Source: Pseudomonas sp. PB106 (GTDB lineage: Bacteria; Pseudomonadota; Gammaproteobacteria; Pseudomonadales; Pseudomonadaceae). From it: a stretch of 64,000 nt of DNA. The DNA is taken from the NCBI RefSeq assembly GCF_009764645.1, contig NZ_RWIM01000052.1, positions 51,915-115,914 on the forward strand. Reading direction: 5' to 3'. Under the pieces are notes generated by a model, which made no database searches, was not told the origin of the DNA, and saw only the letters and a program-made list of their open reading frames with translations. Made by a program: the position numbers and the translations under genes. Of this stretch, positions 16,569-27,671 are shown piece after piece (position 1 is the stretch's first letter; each line of letters starts with the position of its first letter).

Positions 16569-18139
16569 GAGGCGTTGTCCGTCACTGGCGCGGCATCGGT
16601 GGTGTTCGGTGCCAGCCCGAAAAAGTCCGACATGCGCGTTTGCACCGGAGCAAAGGCGCAGTAGTCGTGCATGCGCTGTACCGCGGCGGCCGACATCCGC
16701 TGGTAGTCCTGCGGTTGTGCCTTGGCCACCCGGTAGCTCTGCTCGTAGGCGTTTTTCAGCGAACCCCAGTCCGGACGGTAACGCAGGGTGCGGTAAACGA
16801 TCCGCGTGTCCTGCGGCCAGATCGTCAGCTCCTCGCTGGACTTGACCACGAACGCCACCGACTCATCGATGTAGTCTTCCATCGCGGTGTGATCCGGTGC
16901 GATCACCGGTTTGCCGCTGGACATGAACTCCATCAACGGCAGACACAACCCTTCGCAGCGCGAAGCGTTGACATAGAAACTCGCGGCTTCATAGAGCTTC
17001 GCGTACTGCGCATCGTCGAGGTAACCGTGCATCACCACCACCCGGCAGGCGAACGGCGTGAGCTGCGCGAGCAACGTCATCATTTCGCTGTAGTAGGACG
17101 CCAGATCGTTCTGGGTGATTTTCAACACCAGTGTCGCGTCGGGGATTTCACGAAACGCCCAGCAGAATGCGGTGATCAATTGGTGCCAGTTCTTGCGGCC
17201 ATCCTTGGGATTGAACACGGTGACGTAGATCACACCGTCGACCCGGGTTTCGACCACCGCGGTGGTGTCCGGCAGGTCCAGCGGCGGCGGTTCGATCACC
17301 GGCAGCGGTTGCGGACCGCAAATGGCCGGCAGGCGTTGTTCGAGCCAGCCGTGCAGGTTCTCCGAAAACAGATCGCGCAGGCCTTCCCAATACCAGTTGT
17401 GCAGAAACTTCACGCGCGGCACCGGCTCTGCCTGCTCACGCCCCAAGTCCAGCGCCCACAAGCGCAGGTAATGCCGGGCAATCACCAGACGTCGCTTGAA
17501 TGTCAGCGGTGGCGGGCGCGCAGCTTCGAGTTCGGCCGCCAGCGCGGCCTCCTCTTCAGCCGTCAACGGCGGTGGGATCAACGCATCAGCCGACAGTCCC
17601 AGCGTGCGTGAATCAAAAATGCAGCCCTTGATCGCCAGCGTCGCGCCCGGGTTGATCGGCGCAGGTACATGCTGCTGACGAATGGCGGCGAAGTTCTCCC
17701 ACAGCGGCGTCGGCAGCACCAACACCGGAAAGTCTTCGCCCATGGCGCGGCGAATGGCGCGGGCGGTGTGGCTCGACAGGGTGATCACGCGGCCCTGGCG
17801 GGCGAGCATCTGCGTCCAGTCCTGACGCGGATCGTTGTCCCACTGCTCATCGGGGATCGAATCGAACTCCCACGCCACCACGCAAATCGTCGGGCATTGC
17901 AGATCGAGCGGGGTTTTCTGCGGTGGCGTGAAGGACAGGAACACACTGTCTTCGCCGGCGGCGAGCAGTTGTTGGTAAAGCGCATCGACTTCGGCGGTGG
18001 ACGCGACCACATGTACACGCCCAAGGCTTTCCAGCACCGGTCGATAGGCCTTGAGCACGAAGTAATAGCTGTATTCCGGACGCCCCAGGCTCTGGCTGAT
18101 GGAGCTGTCGTTGACGTCCGAGTAGAGAATGAAATTCAT
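16562..18139 (-). CDS. Glycosyltransferase, first tandem paralogue with internal insert
   Basis: A 525-residue glycosyltransferase whose N-terminal (SLGRPEYSYYFVLKAYRPVL) and C-terminal (YVNASRCEGLCLPLMEFMSS) parts match the next gene's product closely. About 100 extra residues (roughly 180-285) rich in Pro, Ala, Glu and Leu separate the two halves, and the pair otherwise aligns. Both domains contain the paired motif VFNP.DGRKNW. It heads the minus-strand operon and is divergent from rmd, 426 bases away. Likely role: an inner or capping step in A-band lipopolysaccharide synthesis, by analogy with the P. aeruginosa genes next to rmd. Confidence 0.85.
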   Translation of the reverse strand: MNFILYSDVNDSSISQSLGRPEYSYYFVLKAYRPVLESLGRVHVVASTAEVDALYQQLLAAGEDSVFLSFTPPQKTPLDLQCPTICVVAWEFDSIPDEQWDNDPRQDWTQMLARQGRVITLSSHTARAIRRAMGEDFPVLVLPTPLWENFAAIRQQHVPAPINPGATLAIKGCIFDSRTLGLSADALIPPPLTAEEEAALAAELEAARPPPLTFKRRLVIARHYLRLWALDLGREQAEPVPRVKFLHNWYWEGLRDLFSENLHGWLEQRLPAICGPQPLPVIEPPPLDLPDTTAVVETRVDGVIYVTVFNPKDGRKNWHQLITAFCWAFREIPDATLVLKITQNDLASYYSEMMTLLAQLTPFACRVVVMHGYLDDAQYAKLYEAASFYVNASRCEGLCLPLMEFMSSGKPVIAPDHTAMEDYIDESVAFVVKSSEELTIWPQDTRIVYRTLRYRPDWGSLKNAYEQSYRVAKAQPQDYQRMSAAAVQRMHDYCAFAPVQTRMSDFFGLAPNTTDAAPVTDNASC

Positions 18140-18565
18140 GGCATCCCACGATGAAACTGCCGTCCTGGCAACTTCATGCTATGACGGTCAAGCCTCGGAT
18201 CGAGTCGGCAGTGCCGTTCTCACCCTGGGTCCTGGAGCACGTCTTCGTTCTTGTTTTAGTGGTCGGTTTCACCCTGCGCCGCGCTCCCGTAATCAACCAT
18301 CGGGGGATCGCGACGAGGGGCATTCTAAACACATCCGTTGAGGATTCGTGAACCGTCCGACGAGAAAAATCGGGCTACGCTGACGAGAACTGACCGGTCA
18401 CGGTTGGACCTGTTGAAATTGCCGCGCAATTGGCACAGATTGGCAACCAAACAACTACAACAATGACTTCGCCTGCTGTCCTCCCGGTTTTTTCCACCGG
18501 TCTGACAGACTTCCCCTCAAAGCCTGTGGGAAAGTGGCGTAAGTTCAAGACCAAGGGGTCGCTGT
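18140..18565. other. Divergent intergenic region between the two polysaccharide operons
   Basis: These 426 bases separate the minus-strand glycosyltransferase operon from rmd. They are less GC-rich than the flanking genes and contain no convincing gene. A TGGCAC...GGCA element at 18431-18445 resembles a sigma-54 promoter, but its spacing is one base short. Promoters for both operons should be here; I could not assign them with confidence. Confidence 0.6.
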
Positions 18566-20448
<1,883 letters not shown>

Positions 20449-20451
20449 GCC

Positions 20452-21894
20452 ATGCTGATCCCCGTGATTCTGTCCGGCGGTGCCGGCACCCGTTTGTGGC
20501 CGGTGTCCCGCGAGGGCCATCCCAAGCCGTTCATGACCCTGCCCGACGGCCAGTCGCTGCTCGGCAAGACCTACCAGCGTGCCGCCGCGTTGCTCGACGG
20601 CTGGGGCGACATTGTCACGGTGACCAACCGCGAATATTACTTCCAGAGCAAGGATCACTATTGCGCCGCCCACGTGTCGCGCCATCGCGGGCACTTCCTG
20701 CTGGAGCCGACCGGACGCAACACCGCCCCGGCGATTGCTGCAGCGGCGTTGTCGCTGCAAGCGCTGCACGGTGATGACGCGATCATGGTGGTGATGCCCG
20801 CAGACCATTTGATCGTCAATCAGGACGCGCTGAAAACAGCGGTCGAGCACGCAGTCAACCTGGCGAAAGATGGTTACCTGGTGACCTTCGGGGTGATCCC
20901 GACCGCGCCGGAAACCGGCTTCGGCTACATCGAGACCGGCGCACCGCTCGACGCCAAAGGTGCGGCCAAGGTGCAGCGTTTCGTCGAGAAGCCTGACCTG
21001 CAAACCGCTACGCATTATCTGGAGAGCGGCAACTTCCTGTGGAATTCGGGGATGTTCTGCTTCACCACGGCGACCGTGATTGCCGAGCTGCAATTGCACG
21101 CGCCCGAACTGCTCGAACAGACCCGCGCCTGCATGCAAGCCAGCGCTCCGGTGGAAACCGTCGGTTGTCTGCAACAGGAACTGTCGCCGGCGCTGTTCGC
21201 GGAAATCACCGACATTTCCATCGACTACGCCTTGATGGAGCGCTCGGAAAAAGTCGTCGTGGTGCCCGCCGGATTCGATTGGAGCGACATCGGTTCGTGG
21301 GGTGCCGTTGCGGCGCTGGTGCCGGCCGATGCCGACAACAACCGCGCCAGCGGCGAAGCGATTTTCATCGACAGCCACAACAACTTCGTCCAGAGCGAAG
21401 GTCGTCTGGTGGCGACGGTAGGTGTGGATAACCTGATCGTGGTCGACACCGCCGACGCCGTGCTGGTGGCCCACGCCGACCGCGCCCAGGATGTGCGCCG
21501 GGTGGCCAAGCAACTCAAGGACAAATCCCACGAAGCCTATCGCCTGCACCGTACGGTCAGCCGGCCGTGGGGCACCTACACCGTTCTGGAAGAAGGCCCG
21601 CGCTTCAAGATCAAGCGCATCGTGGTCAAACCCGGCGGCAAGTTGTCCCTGCAAATGCACCATCACCGCAACGAACACTGGGTGGTGGTCGAAGGCATGG
21701 CCAAGGTCACCAACAACGGCACCGGTACGCACCTGGTGGCCAAGAACGAATCGACGTTCATCGCCGCCGGCCACAAGCATCGCCTGGAAAACCCCGGCGT
21801 GATCGATCTGGTGATCATCGAAGTGCAAAGCGGCGAATACCTGGGAGAGGACGATATCGTCCGCTTCGAAGATCATTACGGCAGGACGGTTTGA
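20452..21894 (+). CDS. wbpW: Mannose-1-phosphate guanylyltransferase / mannose-6-phosphate isomerase
   Basis: A 480-residue bifunctional enzyme supplying GDP-mannose. The N-terminal nucleotidyltransferase domain has VILSGGAGTRLWPVSREGHPK, and the FVEKPD segment follows near 180. The C-terminal type II isomerase (cupin) has RPWGTY, KPGGKLSLQMHHHR and EHWVVVEGMAKVT. It starts 3 bases after gmd and ends immediately before wzm, so it is part of the same transcript. The alginate enzyme AlgA and PslB share this architecture, but position in the A-band cluster identifies WbpW (PA5452). Confidence 0.94.
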   Translation: MLIPVILSGGAGTRLWPVSREGHPKPFMTLPDGQSLLGKTYQRAAALLDGWGDIVTVTNREYYFQSKDHYCAAHVSRHRGHFLLEPTGRNTAPAIAAAALSLQALHGDDAIMVVMPADHLIVNQDALKTAVEHAVNLAKDGYLVTFGVIPTAPETGFGYIETGAPLDAKGAAKVQRFVEKPDLQTATHYLESGNFLWNSGMFCFTTATVIAELQLHAPELLEQTRACMQASAPVETVGCLQQELSPALFAEITDISIDYALMERSEKVVVVPAGFDWSDIGSWGAVAALVPADADNNRASGEAIFIDSHNNFVQSEGRLVATVGVDNLIVVDTADAVLVAHADRAQDVRRVAKQLKDKSHEAYRLHRTVSRPWGTYTVLEEGPRFKIKRIVVKPGGKLSLQMHHHRNEHWVVVEGMAKVTNNGTGTHLVAKNESTFIAAGHKHRLENPGVIDLVIIEVQSGEYLGEDDIVRFEDHYGRTV

Positions 21895-22692
21895 ATGCTG
21901 CTTTCCCTGTATCGCTCGCTGCGCAGCTACCGTGGATTCATCCTCGGTAGCGTGCAACGAGAGTTTCAATCGCGTTATCGCAATTCGCTGTTCGGCGCCC
22001 TGTGGCCAATCTTCAATCCGCTGTCGATGATTGTTGTGTACACAGTGATTTTCTCGCACATCATGCGCGCACGCCTGCCGGGTGTGGACGACAGCATGGC
22101 TTACAGCGTTTACCTCTGCGCCGGCCTGCTGGCGTGGGGGCTGTTCTCCGAAATCACCCTGCGCAGCCAGACGATGTTTCTCGATAACGCGAATCTGCTG
22201 AAGAAAATCAGCTTCCCGCGGATCTGTCTGCCGGTGATCGTGCTGATCAACTCCGGGATCAACTTTGCGATCATCATCGCGCTGTTTCTGGGCTTCCTGC
22301 TGGTGACCGGACGCTGGCCGGGCATGGTCTTGCTGGCGCTGCTGCCGCTGGTCGCGCTGCAAATGATGTTTTGCGCCGGGCTGGGCATGGTGCTGGGTGT
22401 GCTGAATGTGTTCTTCCGCGATGTCGGCCAGCTTTTCGCGATCTGCCTGCAATTCTGGTTCTGGCTGACACCGATCGTTTACCCGATCACGATCCTGCCG
22501 GAATGGGTGCAACGTCTGTTGCAGCTCAATCCCCTGACCAACCTGTTCAGCAGTTATCAGAACCTGTTCCTCTACGGTCAGTGGCCGGTCTGGAGTTCGC
22601 TGCTGCCGATCTTCGTCACCGGCATCGTGTTCTGCCTGATCGGGCTGCGCCTGTTTCGTCAACGCGTCGGCGAAATGGTGGATGAACTCTGA
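21895..22692 (+). CDS. wzm: ABC-2 type polysaccharide exporter permease (Wzm)
   Basis: A 265-residue inner-membrane protein of the ABC-2 family with about six helices. The N-terminal amphipathic SLRSYRGFILGSVQREFQ and YRNSLFGALWPIFNPL are typical of Wzm/RfbA permeases that move complete undecaprenyl-linked O-polysaccharide across the membrane. Its ATG follows the wbpW stop directly and its stop overlaps wzt by 1 base. Wzt supplies the ATPase. Counterpart of PA5451. Confidence 0.95.
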   Translation: MLLSLYRSLRSYRGFILGSVQREFQSRYRNSLFGALWPIFNPLSMIVVYTVIFSHIMRARLPGVDDSMAYSVYLCAGLLAWGLFSEITLRSQTMFLDNANLLKKISFPRICLPVIVLINSGINFAIIIALFLGFLLVTGRWPGMVLLALLPLVALQMMFCAGLGMVLGVLNVFFRDVGQLFAICLQFWFWLTPIVYPITILPEWVQRLLQLNPLTNLFSSYQNLFLYGQWPVWSSLLPIFVTGIVFCLIGLRLFRQRVGEMVDEL

Positions 22693-23945
22693 TGGGCCAT
22701 ATTCGTGTCACAGGGCTGAGCAAGGCCTATAAACAATACCCCAACCGCTGGGCCCGCCTGGCCGAGTGGCTGATTCCCTTTTCGCCCATTCGTCATCACC
22801 AGCACTGGGTGCTGCGCGATGTCGAGTTCGAAATCGCCCCCGGTGAAGCGGTGGGCATCGTCGGCGCCAACGGTGCCGGCAAAAGTACCTTGTTGAAGAT
22901 GATCACCGGCACCACCCAGCCCACTGGCGGCAAGATCGAACTCGAAGGCCGAGTCGCGGCGCTGCTGGAGCTGGGCATGGGTTTTCATGCCGACTTCACC
23001 GGGCGCCAGAACGCAATCATGGCCGGGCAGTTGCTGGGCATGCAGCTCGAAGAAATCGAAGCGCTGATGCCCGAGATCGAACACTTCGCCGAAATCGGTG
23101 AAGCCATCGATCACCCGGTGCGCACCTATTCCAGCGGCATGCAGATGCGCCTGGCGTTCAGTGTGGCCACCGCGCGGCGCCCGGACATTCTGATCGTCGA
23201 CGAAGCGCTGTCAGTGGGCGATGCCTATTTCCAGCACAAGAGCTTCGAGCGCATCCGCAGCTTCCGCAAGGCCGGCACCACCCTGTTGATCGTGTCCCAT
23301 GACCGCTCGGCGATTCAGTCGATCTGCGATTCGGCGATCCTGCTCAAGGACGGCCGCATGGCCATGTACGGCAAACCCGAAGCCGTGCTCGATTACTACA
23401 ACGCCCTGATGGCCGAGCGCGAAGGCCAGGTCGTGCGTCAGGAAATGCTCGCCGGGGGCGAAGTCCAGACTGTGTCCGGCACAGGCGAAGCGGCGATCCT
23501 CGGCGTGCGCATGCTCGACGAAAACGAGCGCAGCATCGACGCCGCCGAAGTTGGCCAATCAGTGGTCCTGGAGGTACAGGTTGAAGTGCGCAAGGACATC
23601 GAACGCCTGGTGCTGGGCTTCATCCTCAAGGATCGCCTGGGCCAGATGATGTACGGCATCAACACCCACCGACAGAACAAAGCCCTCACCGATCTGCACG
23701 CCGGCGAACGCTTTACCTACCGCTTCGCCTTCGTCATGGGCTTGGGCAAAGGCAACTATTCGGTGTCGCTGAGCCTGTCGCGTCTGGACTCGCATCTGGA
23801 TCGCAACTTCGAGTGGCGCGACTACGGCATGGTGTTCCACGTCATCAACAATCGCCACGAGGATTTCGTCGGCTGCTCATGGCTCAACGCCCAGACAACG
23901 ATCACGCGGCAAACCGATGTCACGCCTGTCGAGCGCACGCCATGA
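22692..23945 (+). CDS. wzt: Polysaccharide ABC transporter ATPase with Wzt C-terminal domain
   Basis: A 417-residue protein. Walker A is GANGAGKST (58-66), the signature region is TYSSGMQMRL, and Walker B is ILIVDEALSVGD. Beyond about residue 245 it carries the extra beta-sandwich domain that recognises the non-reducing end modification of the glycan in Wzt proteins. That fits a chain-terminating modification enzyme nearby: the minus-strand methyltransferase and acyltransferase are candidates. It starts on the last base of wzm and overlaps wbpX by 4 bases. Counterpart of PA5450. Confidence 0.95.
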   Translation: MGHIRVTGLSKAYKQYPNRWARLAEWLIPFSPIRHHQHWVLRDVEFEIAPGEAVGIVGANGAGKSTLLKMITGTTQPTGGKIELEGRVAALLELGMGFHADFTGRQNAIMAGQLLGMQLEEIEALMPEIEHFAEIGEAIDHPVRTYSSGMQMRLAFSVATARRPDILIVDEALSVGDAYFQHKSFERIRSFRKAGTTLLIVSHDRSAIQSICDSAILLKDGRMAMYGKPEAVLDYYNALMAEREGQVVRQEMLAGGEVQTVSGTGEAAILGVRMLDENERSIDAAEVGQSVVLEVQVEVRKDIERLVLGFILKDRLGQMMYGINTHRQNKALTDLHAGERFTYRFAFVMGLGKGNYSVSLSLSRLDSHLDRNFEWRDYGMVFHVINNRHEDFVGCSWLNAQTTITRQTDVTPVERTP

Positions 23946-25309
23946 CCCGCTTGCTGGTGGAATGCACGCATGTGTTCAAGCACCCAAAGGTCAACTCGGG
24001 CATCCAGCGCGTGGTGCGCAACGTCATCAAGCAATTACCTGCGAGTGCCGAAGGCGTCGAATGCATGCCGGTGATTCTGCTCAATGGGCAACTCTATCGC
24101 GTGCAGCGCCTGGCACCGTTGGACACCCCGTTGCTCAATGCCCTGGCGACGTTCAGCGAACGCCTGCAACGCTTGGCACATCGATTCTGGCAATGGCACC
24201 AGCGCCTCGACACCACGATCACCGTGAAACTGGCGCGGCGCGTTGTGTATGTCGCCTACCGCCTGATCTCGTTCGGCGTATTCGGTTTACCGCTGCGCTT
24301 GATGGGTGCCATCAATCACACTCAACTGCTTAAACGTTGCTCACCGCTGCAGCATCAGCCCGGCGATCAACTGGTGCTGCTGGATTCGTCCTGGCACTCG
24401 GATTTCTTTGCCCACGCCGAACAACTCAAACGCGACGGCGTCGGCCTGATTGCGGTGATCTACGACCTGATTCCGCTGACCCATCCGCAGTTCTACGACA
24501 CACGGCTGGTGCAGGTTTTCAGCGAATGGTTCGACTGGATCACCCGCACCGCCGACGGCTACATGGCGATTTCCGCCACCGTGCGTGATCAGGTACGCGA
24601 GGAACTGCAACGGCGCATCGGTCCCGCACTGGCGGAAAAGCACTGGTTCGATTTCTTCCACCTCGGCTCCGAACTGGATCTGCACAACAGCGACGCCAGC
24701 GTCGAGCCGCGCCTGCGCCAACTGTTCGCAACGCCTGAGCCGGTGTTCCTGATGGTCAGCACCATCGAGCCGCGCAAGAATCACAGTTATCTGCTCGACG
24801 CCTTCGAACGCGCCTGGGCCGCCGGTTCGAACGCGCGGTTGTGCATCGCCGGGCGCATCGGCTGGAAGTGCGACGCCTTGCTTGAGCGGGTGCGCAACCA
24901 CCCCGAGCTGAATCAACGCTTGTTCATGTTCAATGATCTAAGCGACACCAGCCTCGAACATGCTTATGCCCACGCCAGTGCACTGGTGTTTCCGTCGTTC
25001 GTCGAAGGCTTCGGCCTGCCACTGGTCGAAGCCATGCAACGTGGCTTGCCGGCGATGGGCAGCGACATCGCGGTGTTCCGCGAGATCGGCGGCGAATTCA
25101 TGGCGTATTTCGATTTGCAGGATCCACAAAGCCTTGCCGATCTGATCAACGCTTTCGAAAACAGCGGCCAGTTCCCCGCCGCCCGCGATGTCGCGGACTG
25201 GGCCTGGATCGGCTGGCGCGAAGCCAGCGAGCAATTGGCCGAACGCAGTGTGCGTCATGTCCTTGAAGCGCCAGCGGCGCAAGCGAGGCAGCATGCGCAT
25301 TGCCCTTAA
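23942..25309 (+). CDS. wbpX: D-rhamnosyltransferase WbpX-like glycosyltransferase
   Basis: A 455-residue GT4-family enzyme. The N-terminus MTRLLVECTHVFKHPKVNSGIQR and the C-terminal FPSFVEGFGLPLVEAM with STIEPRKNHSYLL mark a retaining GT-B fold. The ATG at 23942 overlaps the wzt stop (ATGA). In P. aeruginosa WbpX, WbpY and WbpZ together build the D-rhamnose trisaccharide repeats of A-band antigen. The stop lies 17 bases inside wbpY. Confidence 0.92.
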   Translation: MTRLLVECTHVFKHPKVNSGIQRVVRNVIKQLPASAEGVECMPVILLNGQLYRVQRLAPLDTPLLNALATFSERLQRLAHRFWQWHQRLDTTITVKLARRVVYVAYRLISFGVFGLPLRLMGAINHTQLLKRCSPLQHQPGDQLVLLDSSWHSDFFAHAEQLKRDGVGLIAVIYDLIPLTHPQFYDTRLVQVFSEWFDWITRTADGYMAISATVRDQVREELQRRIGPALAEKHWFDFFHLGSELDLHNSDASVEPRLRQLFATPEPVFLMVSTIEPRKNHSYLLDAFERAWAAGSNARLCIAGRIGWKCDALLERVRNHPELNQRLFMFNDLSDTSLEHAYAHASALVFPSFVEGFGLPLVEAMQRGLPAMGSDIAVFREIGGEFMAYFDLQDPQSLADLINAFENSGQFPAARDVADWAWIGWREASEQLAERSVRHVLEAPAAQARQHAHCP

Positions 25310-26423
25310 CGCCCGAATCCTGCTGGCGCCACGCACCGGCATCGGCCATTACGTCGCCGAACTGGTCAACGCGTTGCGCAGCGAAACCGATGTCGAGGTC
25401 ACGCTGTTCCACGGCTGGGGCTGGAGTTCGGCGTTGCCGGAAGCGGCGATGCCCGGGTATTCGCGCCTGACCCCGCTGCTGCGGCAGATTCCTGGGGCCT
25501 ATCAGGCACGACGTTGGCTGGAGCAAAGACGTTTCGATCAGGGCAGCGCACAAGGTATCGACCTCTATCACGAGCCGAGTCTGTGGCCGCTGGCCTTCAA
25601 CGGCCCGACCGTGATTACCCTGCACGACCTGACGCACCTGCATTTCCCCGACACCCAGCCGCCGGCGCGGCTCAAGGAAATCGAGCGGCGCCTGGCCATC
25701 GGCGTAGAGCAGGCGCGGCTGATCCTGACTGACTCCCAAGCCATTGCCGACGAGGCGCAAGCCTATTTTGGTCTGCCTGCCGAGCGCTTTGTCGTGGCGC
25801 CGTTGGGCGTGGCGGAGCGCTTCCATCCGCGTGAACCGCAAACCATCGACGCGGTACTCAAGGCGCACGCCGTTGAGTTCCGGGAGTACTTTCTGTGTGT
25901 CGGCACCCTCGAACCGCGCAAGAATCTCGGCTTGGCCCTGCGTGCGCATGCCTTGTTGCCGGATGCCGTGCGCCAGCGCTTTCCTTTGTTGATCGTCGGT
26001 ATGGCGGGCTGGGAGCGCGAACAGTTCAGCGAACCCTTGCGTCAGGCCTTGGCGAGCGGGCATGTGTGTCTGCTCGGTTATCTGCCGGACGAACAAGTGG
26101 CGCAACTGCTGGCCGGTGCCCGAGCGCTGATTTTCCCCTCGCTGTACGAAGGTTTTGGCCTGCCGGTGCTGGAGGCGATGGCCAGCGGCACGCCGGTGGT
26201 CATTACCCGCTCTTCAGCCATGCCGGAAGTGGCGGGGCCAGCGGGCAACTATATTGAAGCTGACGATGCAGACGGCTTGCGTGATGCGATGAGCCGGTTG
26301 ATCGACGATCAAGCACATTGGCAGGCATGCCGAGAGGCCGGATTGCAGCAGGCACGGCTTTTTTCCTGGGAGCGTTGTGCACAGGCCACGGCCAGTGCCT
26401 ACCGCCAGGCTATGGGAGGTTGA
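25293..26423 (+). CDS. wbpY: D-rhamnosyltransferase WbpY-like glycosyltransferase
   Basis: A 376-residue GT4 enzyme starting MRIALNARILLAPRTGIGHY, with LCVGTLEPRKNLGLALRAH and FPSLYEGFGLPVLEAMASG (donor-binding EX7E region). The start at 25293 is chosen from the conserved N-terminus; the frame is open farther upstream inside wbpX. The 17-base overlap with wbpX implies coupling. Proposed role: addition of D-rhamnose residues in the A-band repeat, as for PA5448. Confidence 0.92.
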   Translation: MRIALNARILLAPRTGIGHYVAELVNALRSETDVEVTLFHGWGWSSALPEAAMPGYSRLTPLLRQIPGAYQARRWLEQRRFDQGSAQGIDLYHEPSLWPLAFNGPTVITLHDLTHLHFPDTQPPARLKEIERRLAIGVEQARLILTDSQAIADEAQAYFGLPAERFVVAPLGVAERFHPREPQTIDAVLKAHAVEFREYFLCVGTLEPRKNLGLALRAHALLPDAVRQRFPLLIVGMAGWEREQFSEPLRQALASGHVCLLGYLPDEQVAQLLAGARALIFPSLYEGFGLPVLEAMASGTPVVITRSSAMPEVAGPAGNYIEADDADGLRDAMSRLIDDQAHWQACREAGLQQARLFSWERCAQATASAYRQAMGG

Positions 26424-27554
26424 ATGCGCGTACTTCATTTCTTCAAGACTTACCTGCCCGACTCGGTCGGCGGCATCGAACAAGTGATCTTCCAGCTGTG
26501 CGAGAGCGGCGCCAAACATGGCATCGACGGCCAAGTCCTGACCCTCAGCGCCGACCCGAACCCGGCTGTGGTGCAACTCGGTCACCACGAAGTGCACCGC
26601 GCCAAACTGGATATTCAGTTCGCTTCCACCGGATTTTCCTGGAGCGTGTTCAAGCAGTTTCGCGAGATGGCCGCTGAAGCCGACGTGGTCAACTACCACT
26701 TCCCGTGGCCGTTCATGGATCTGGTGCATTTCGCCAATGCCATGGGCAAACCGAGCGTGGTCACTTACCACTCGGACATCATTCGCCAGAAGCACCTGCT
26801 CAAACTCTATCGCCCCCTGATGAACCGCTTCCTCGCCAGCGCCGACCGCATCGTCGCGGCATCGCCGAACTACCTGCATACCAGCGATGTGTTGCAGCAG
26901 TTTCAGGACAAGACCCGGGTCATTCCGTATGGATTGAACAAGGCAGGTTATCCACAGGCCGATCGCGAGCGCATGAACCGTTGGCGGCAGCAGCTTGGGG
27001 ATAAGTTTTTCCTGTTTGTCGGGGTGATGCGTTATTACAAGGGCCTGCACATTCTGCTCGATGCCTTGAAGGACGTGGACTACCCGGTGGTGATCGTCGG
27101 CGCCGGACCGCTTGAACAGGAACTGCATGCCCAGGCAGCAGCGCTGGGGCTGCGCAACATTCATTTCCTCGGACGACTGGGCGATGAAGACAAAGTCGCG
27201 CTGTTGCAACTGAGCTACGCGATTGTCTTCCCTTCGCACCTGCGTTCCGAAGCCTTCGGTATTTCGCTGCTTGAGGGCGCGATGTACGGCAAACCGATGA
27301 TCTCCAGCGAAATCGGCACCGGCACCAGTTACATCAATATCCACAACGAAACCGGACTGGTCGTGCCGCCGAGTCATCCACAGGCGTTTCGCGAGGCGAT
27401 GCGCACGCTGTGGGACGATCCGGTGCGTGCTGCGGCGATGGGTGTGAAGGCTGAGGCGCGATATCGGCAGTTATTCACCGCCGACGAGATGGGCCGCAAG
27501 TGGACGGAGTTGTATCAGGAACTGCTCGAAGAAAAATCTCTGTCCTACGCCTGA
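26424..27554 (+). CDS. wbpZ: WbpZ-like glycosyltransferase
   Basis: A 376-residue GT4 enzyme, MRVLHFFKTYLPDSVGGIEQ at the N-terminus, VVTYHSDIIRQK in the acceptor domain, FVGVMRYYKGLHILLDAL, and FPSHLRSEAFGISLLEGAMYG in the donor domain. It begins immediately after the wbpY stop, with GGAGG just upstream. WbpZ is thought to add the first D-rhamnose of the chain. It is the last gene of the plus-strand operon and is followed by a REP pair that likely ends transcription. It contains an exact DnaA 9-mer at 26948-26956. Confidence 0.92.
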   Translation: MRVLHFFKTYLPDSVGGIEQVIFQLCESGAKHGIDGQVLTLSADPNPAVVQLGHHEVHRAKLDIQFASTGFSWSVFKQFREMAAEADVVNYHFPWPFMDLVHFANAMGKPSVVTYHSDIIRQKHLLKLYRPLMNRFLASADRIVAASPNYLHTSDVLQQFQDKTRVIPYGLNKAGYPQADRERMNRWRQQLGDKFFLFVGVMRYYKGLHILLDALKDVDYPVVIVGAGPLEQELHAQAAALGLRNIHFLGRLGDEDKVALLQLSYAIVFPSHLRSEAFGISLLEGAMYGKPMISSEIGTGTSYINIHNETGLVVPPSHPQAFREAMRTLWDDPVRAAAMGVKAEARYRQLFTADEMGRKWTELYQELLEEKSLSYA

Positions 27555-27574
27555 TGAGGCTTAACCACATCTCC

Positions 27575-27662
27575 CTGTAGGAGCTGCCGCAGGCTGCGAT
27601 CTTTTGATCTTGCGTTTATAGAATCAAAATCAAAAGATCGCAGCCTGCGGCAGCTCCTACAG
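27575..27662. repeat. REP pair (inverted) after wbpZ
   Basis: Two near-perfect inverted arms (about 27575-27611 and 27626-27662) of the GTAGGAGCTGCCGCAGGCTG / CGATCTTTTGATCTT repeat, separated by a short AT-rich loop. It fills the space between convergent wbpZ and the oxidoreductase gene and could serve as a bidirectional terminator. Confidence 0.92.
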
Positions 27663-27671
27663 GGGGGCTCG

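Noticed and set aside
18431..18445. Sigma-54-like promoter (TGGCAC...GGCA) before rmd
   Set aside because: The distance between the GG and GC elements is one base short of the sigma-54 requirement, and sigma-54 promoters rarely tolerate this.
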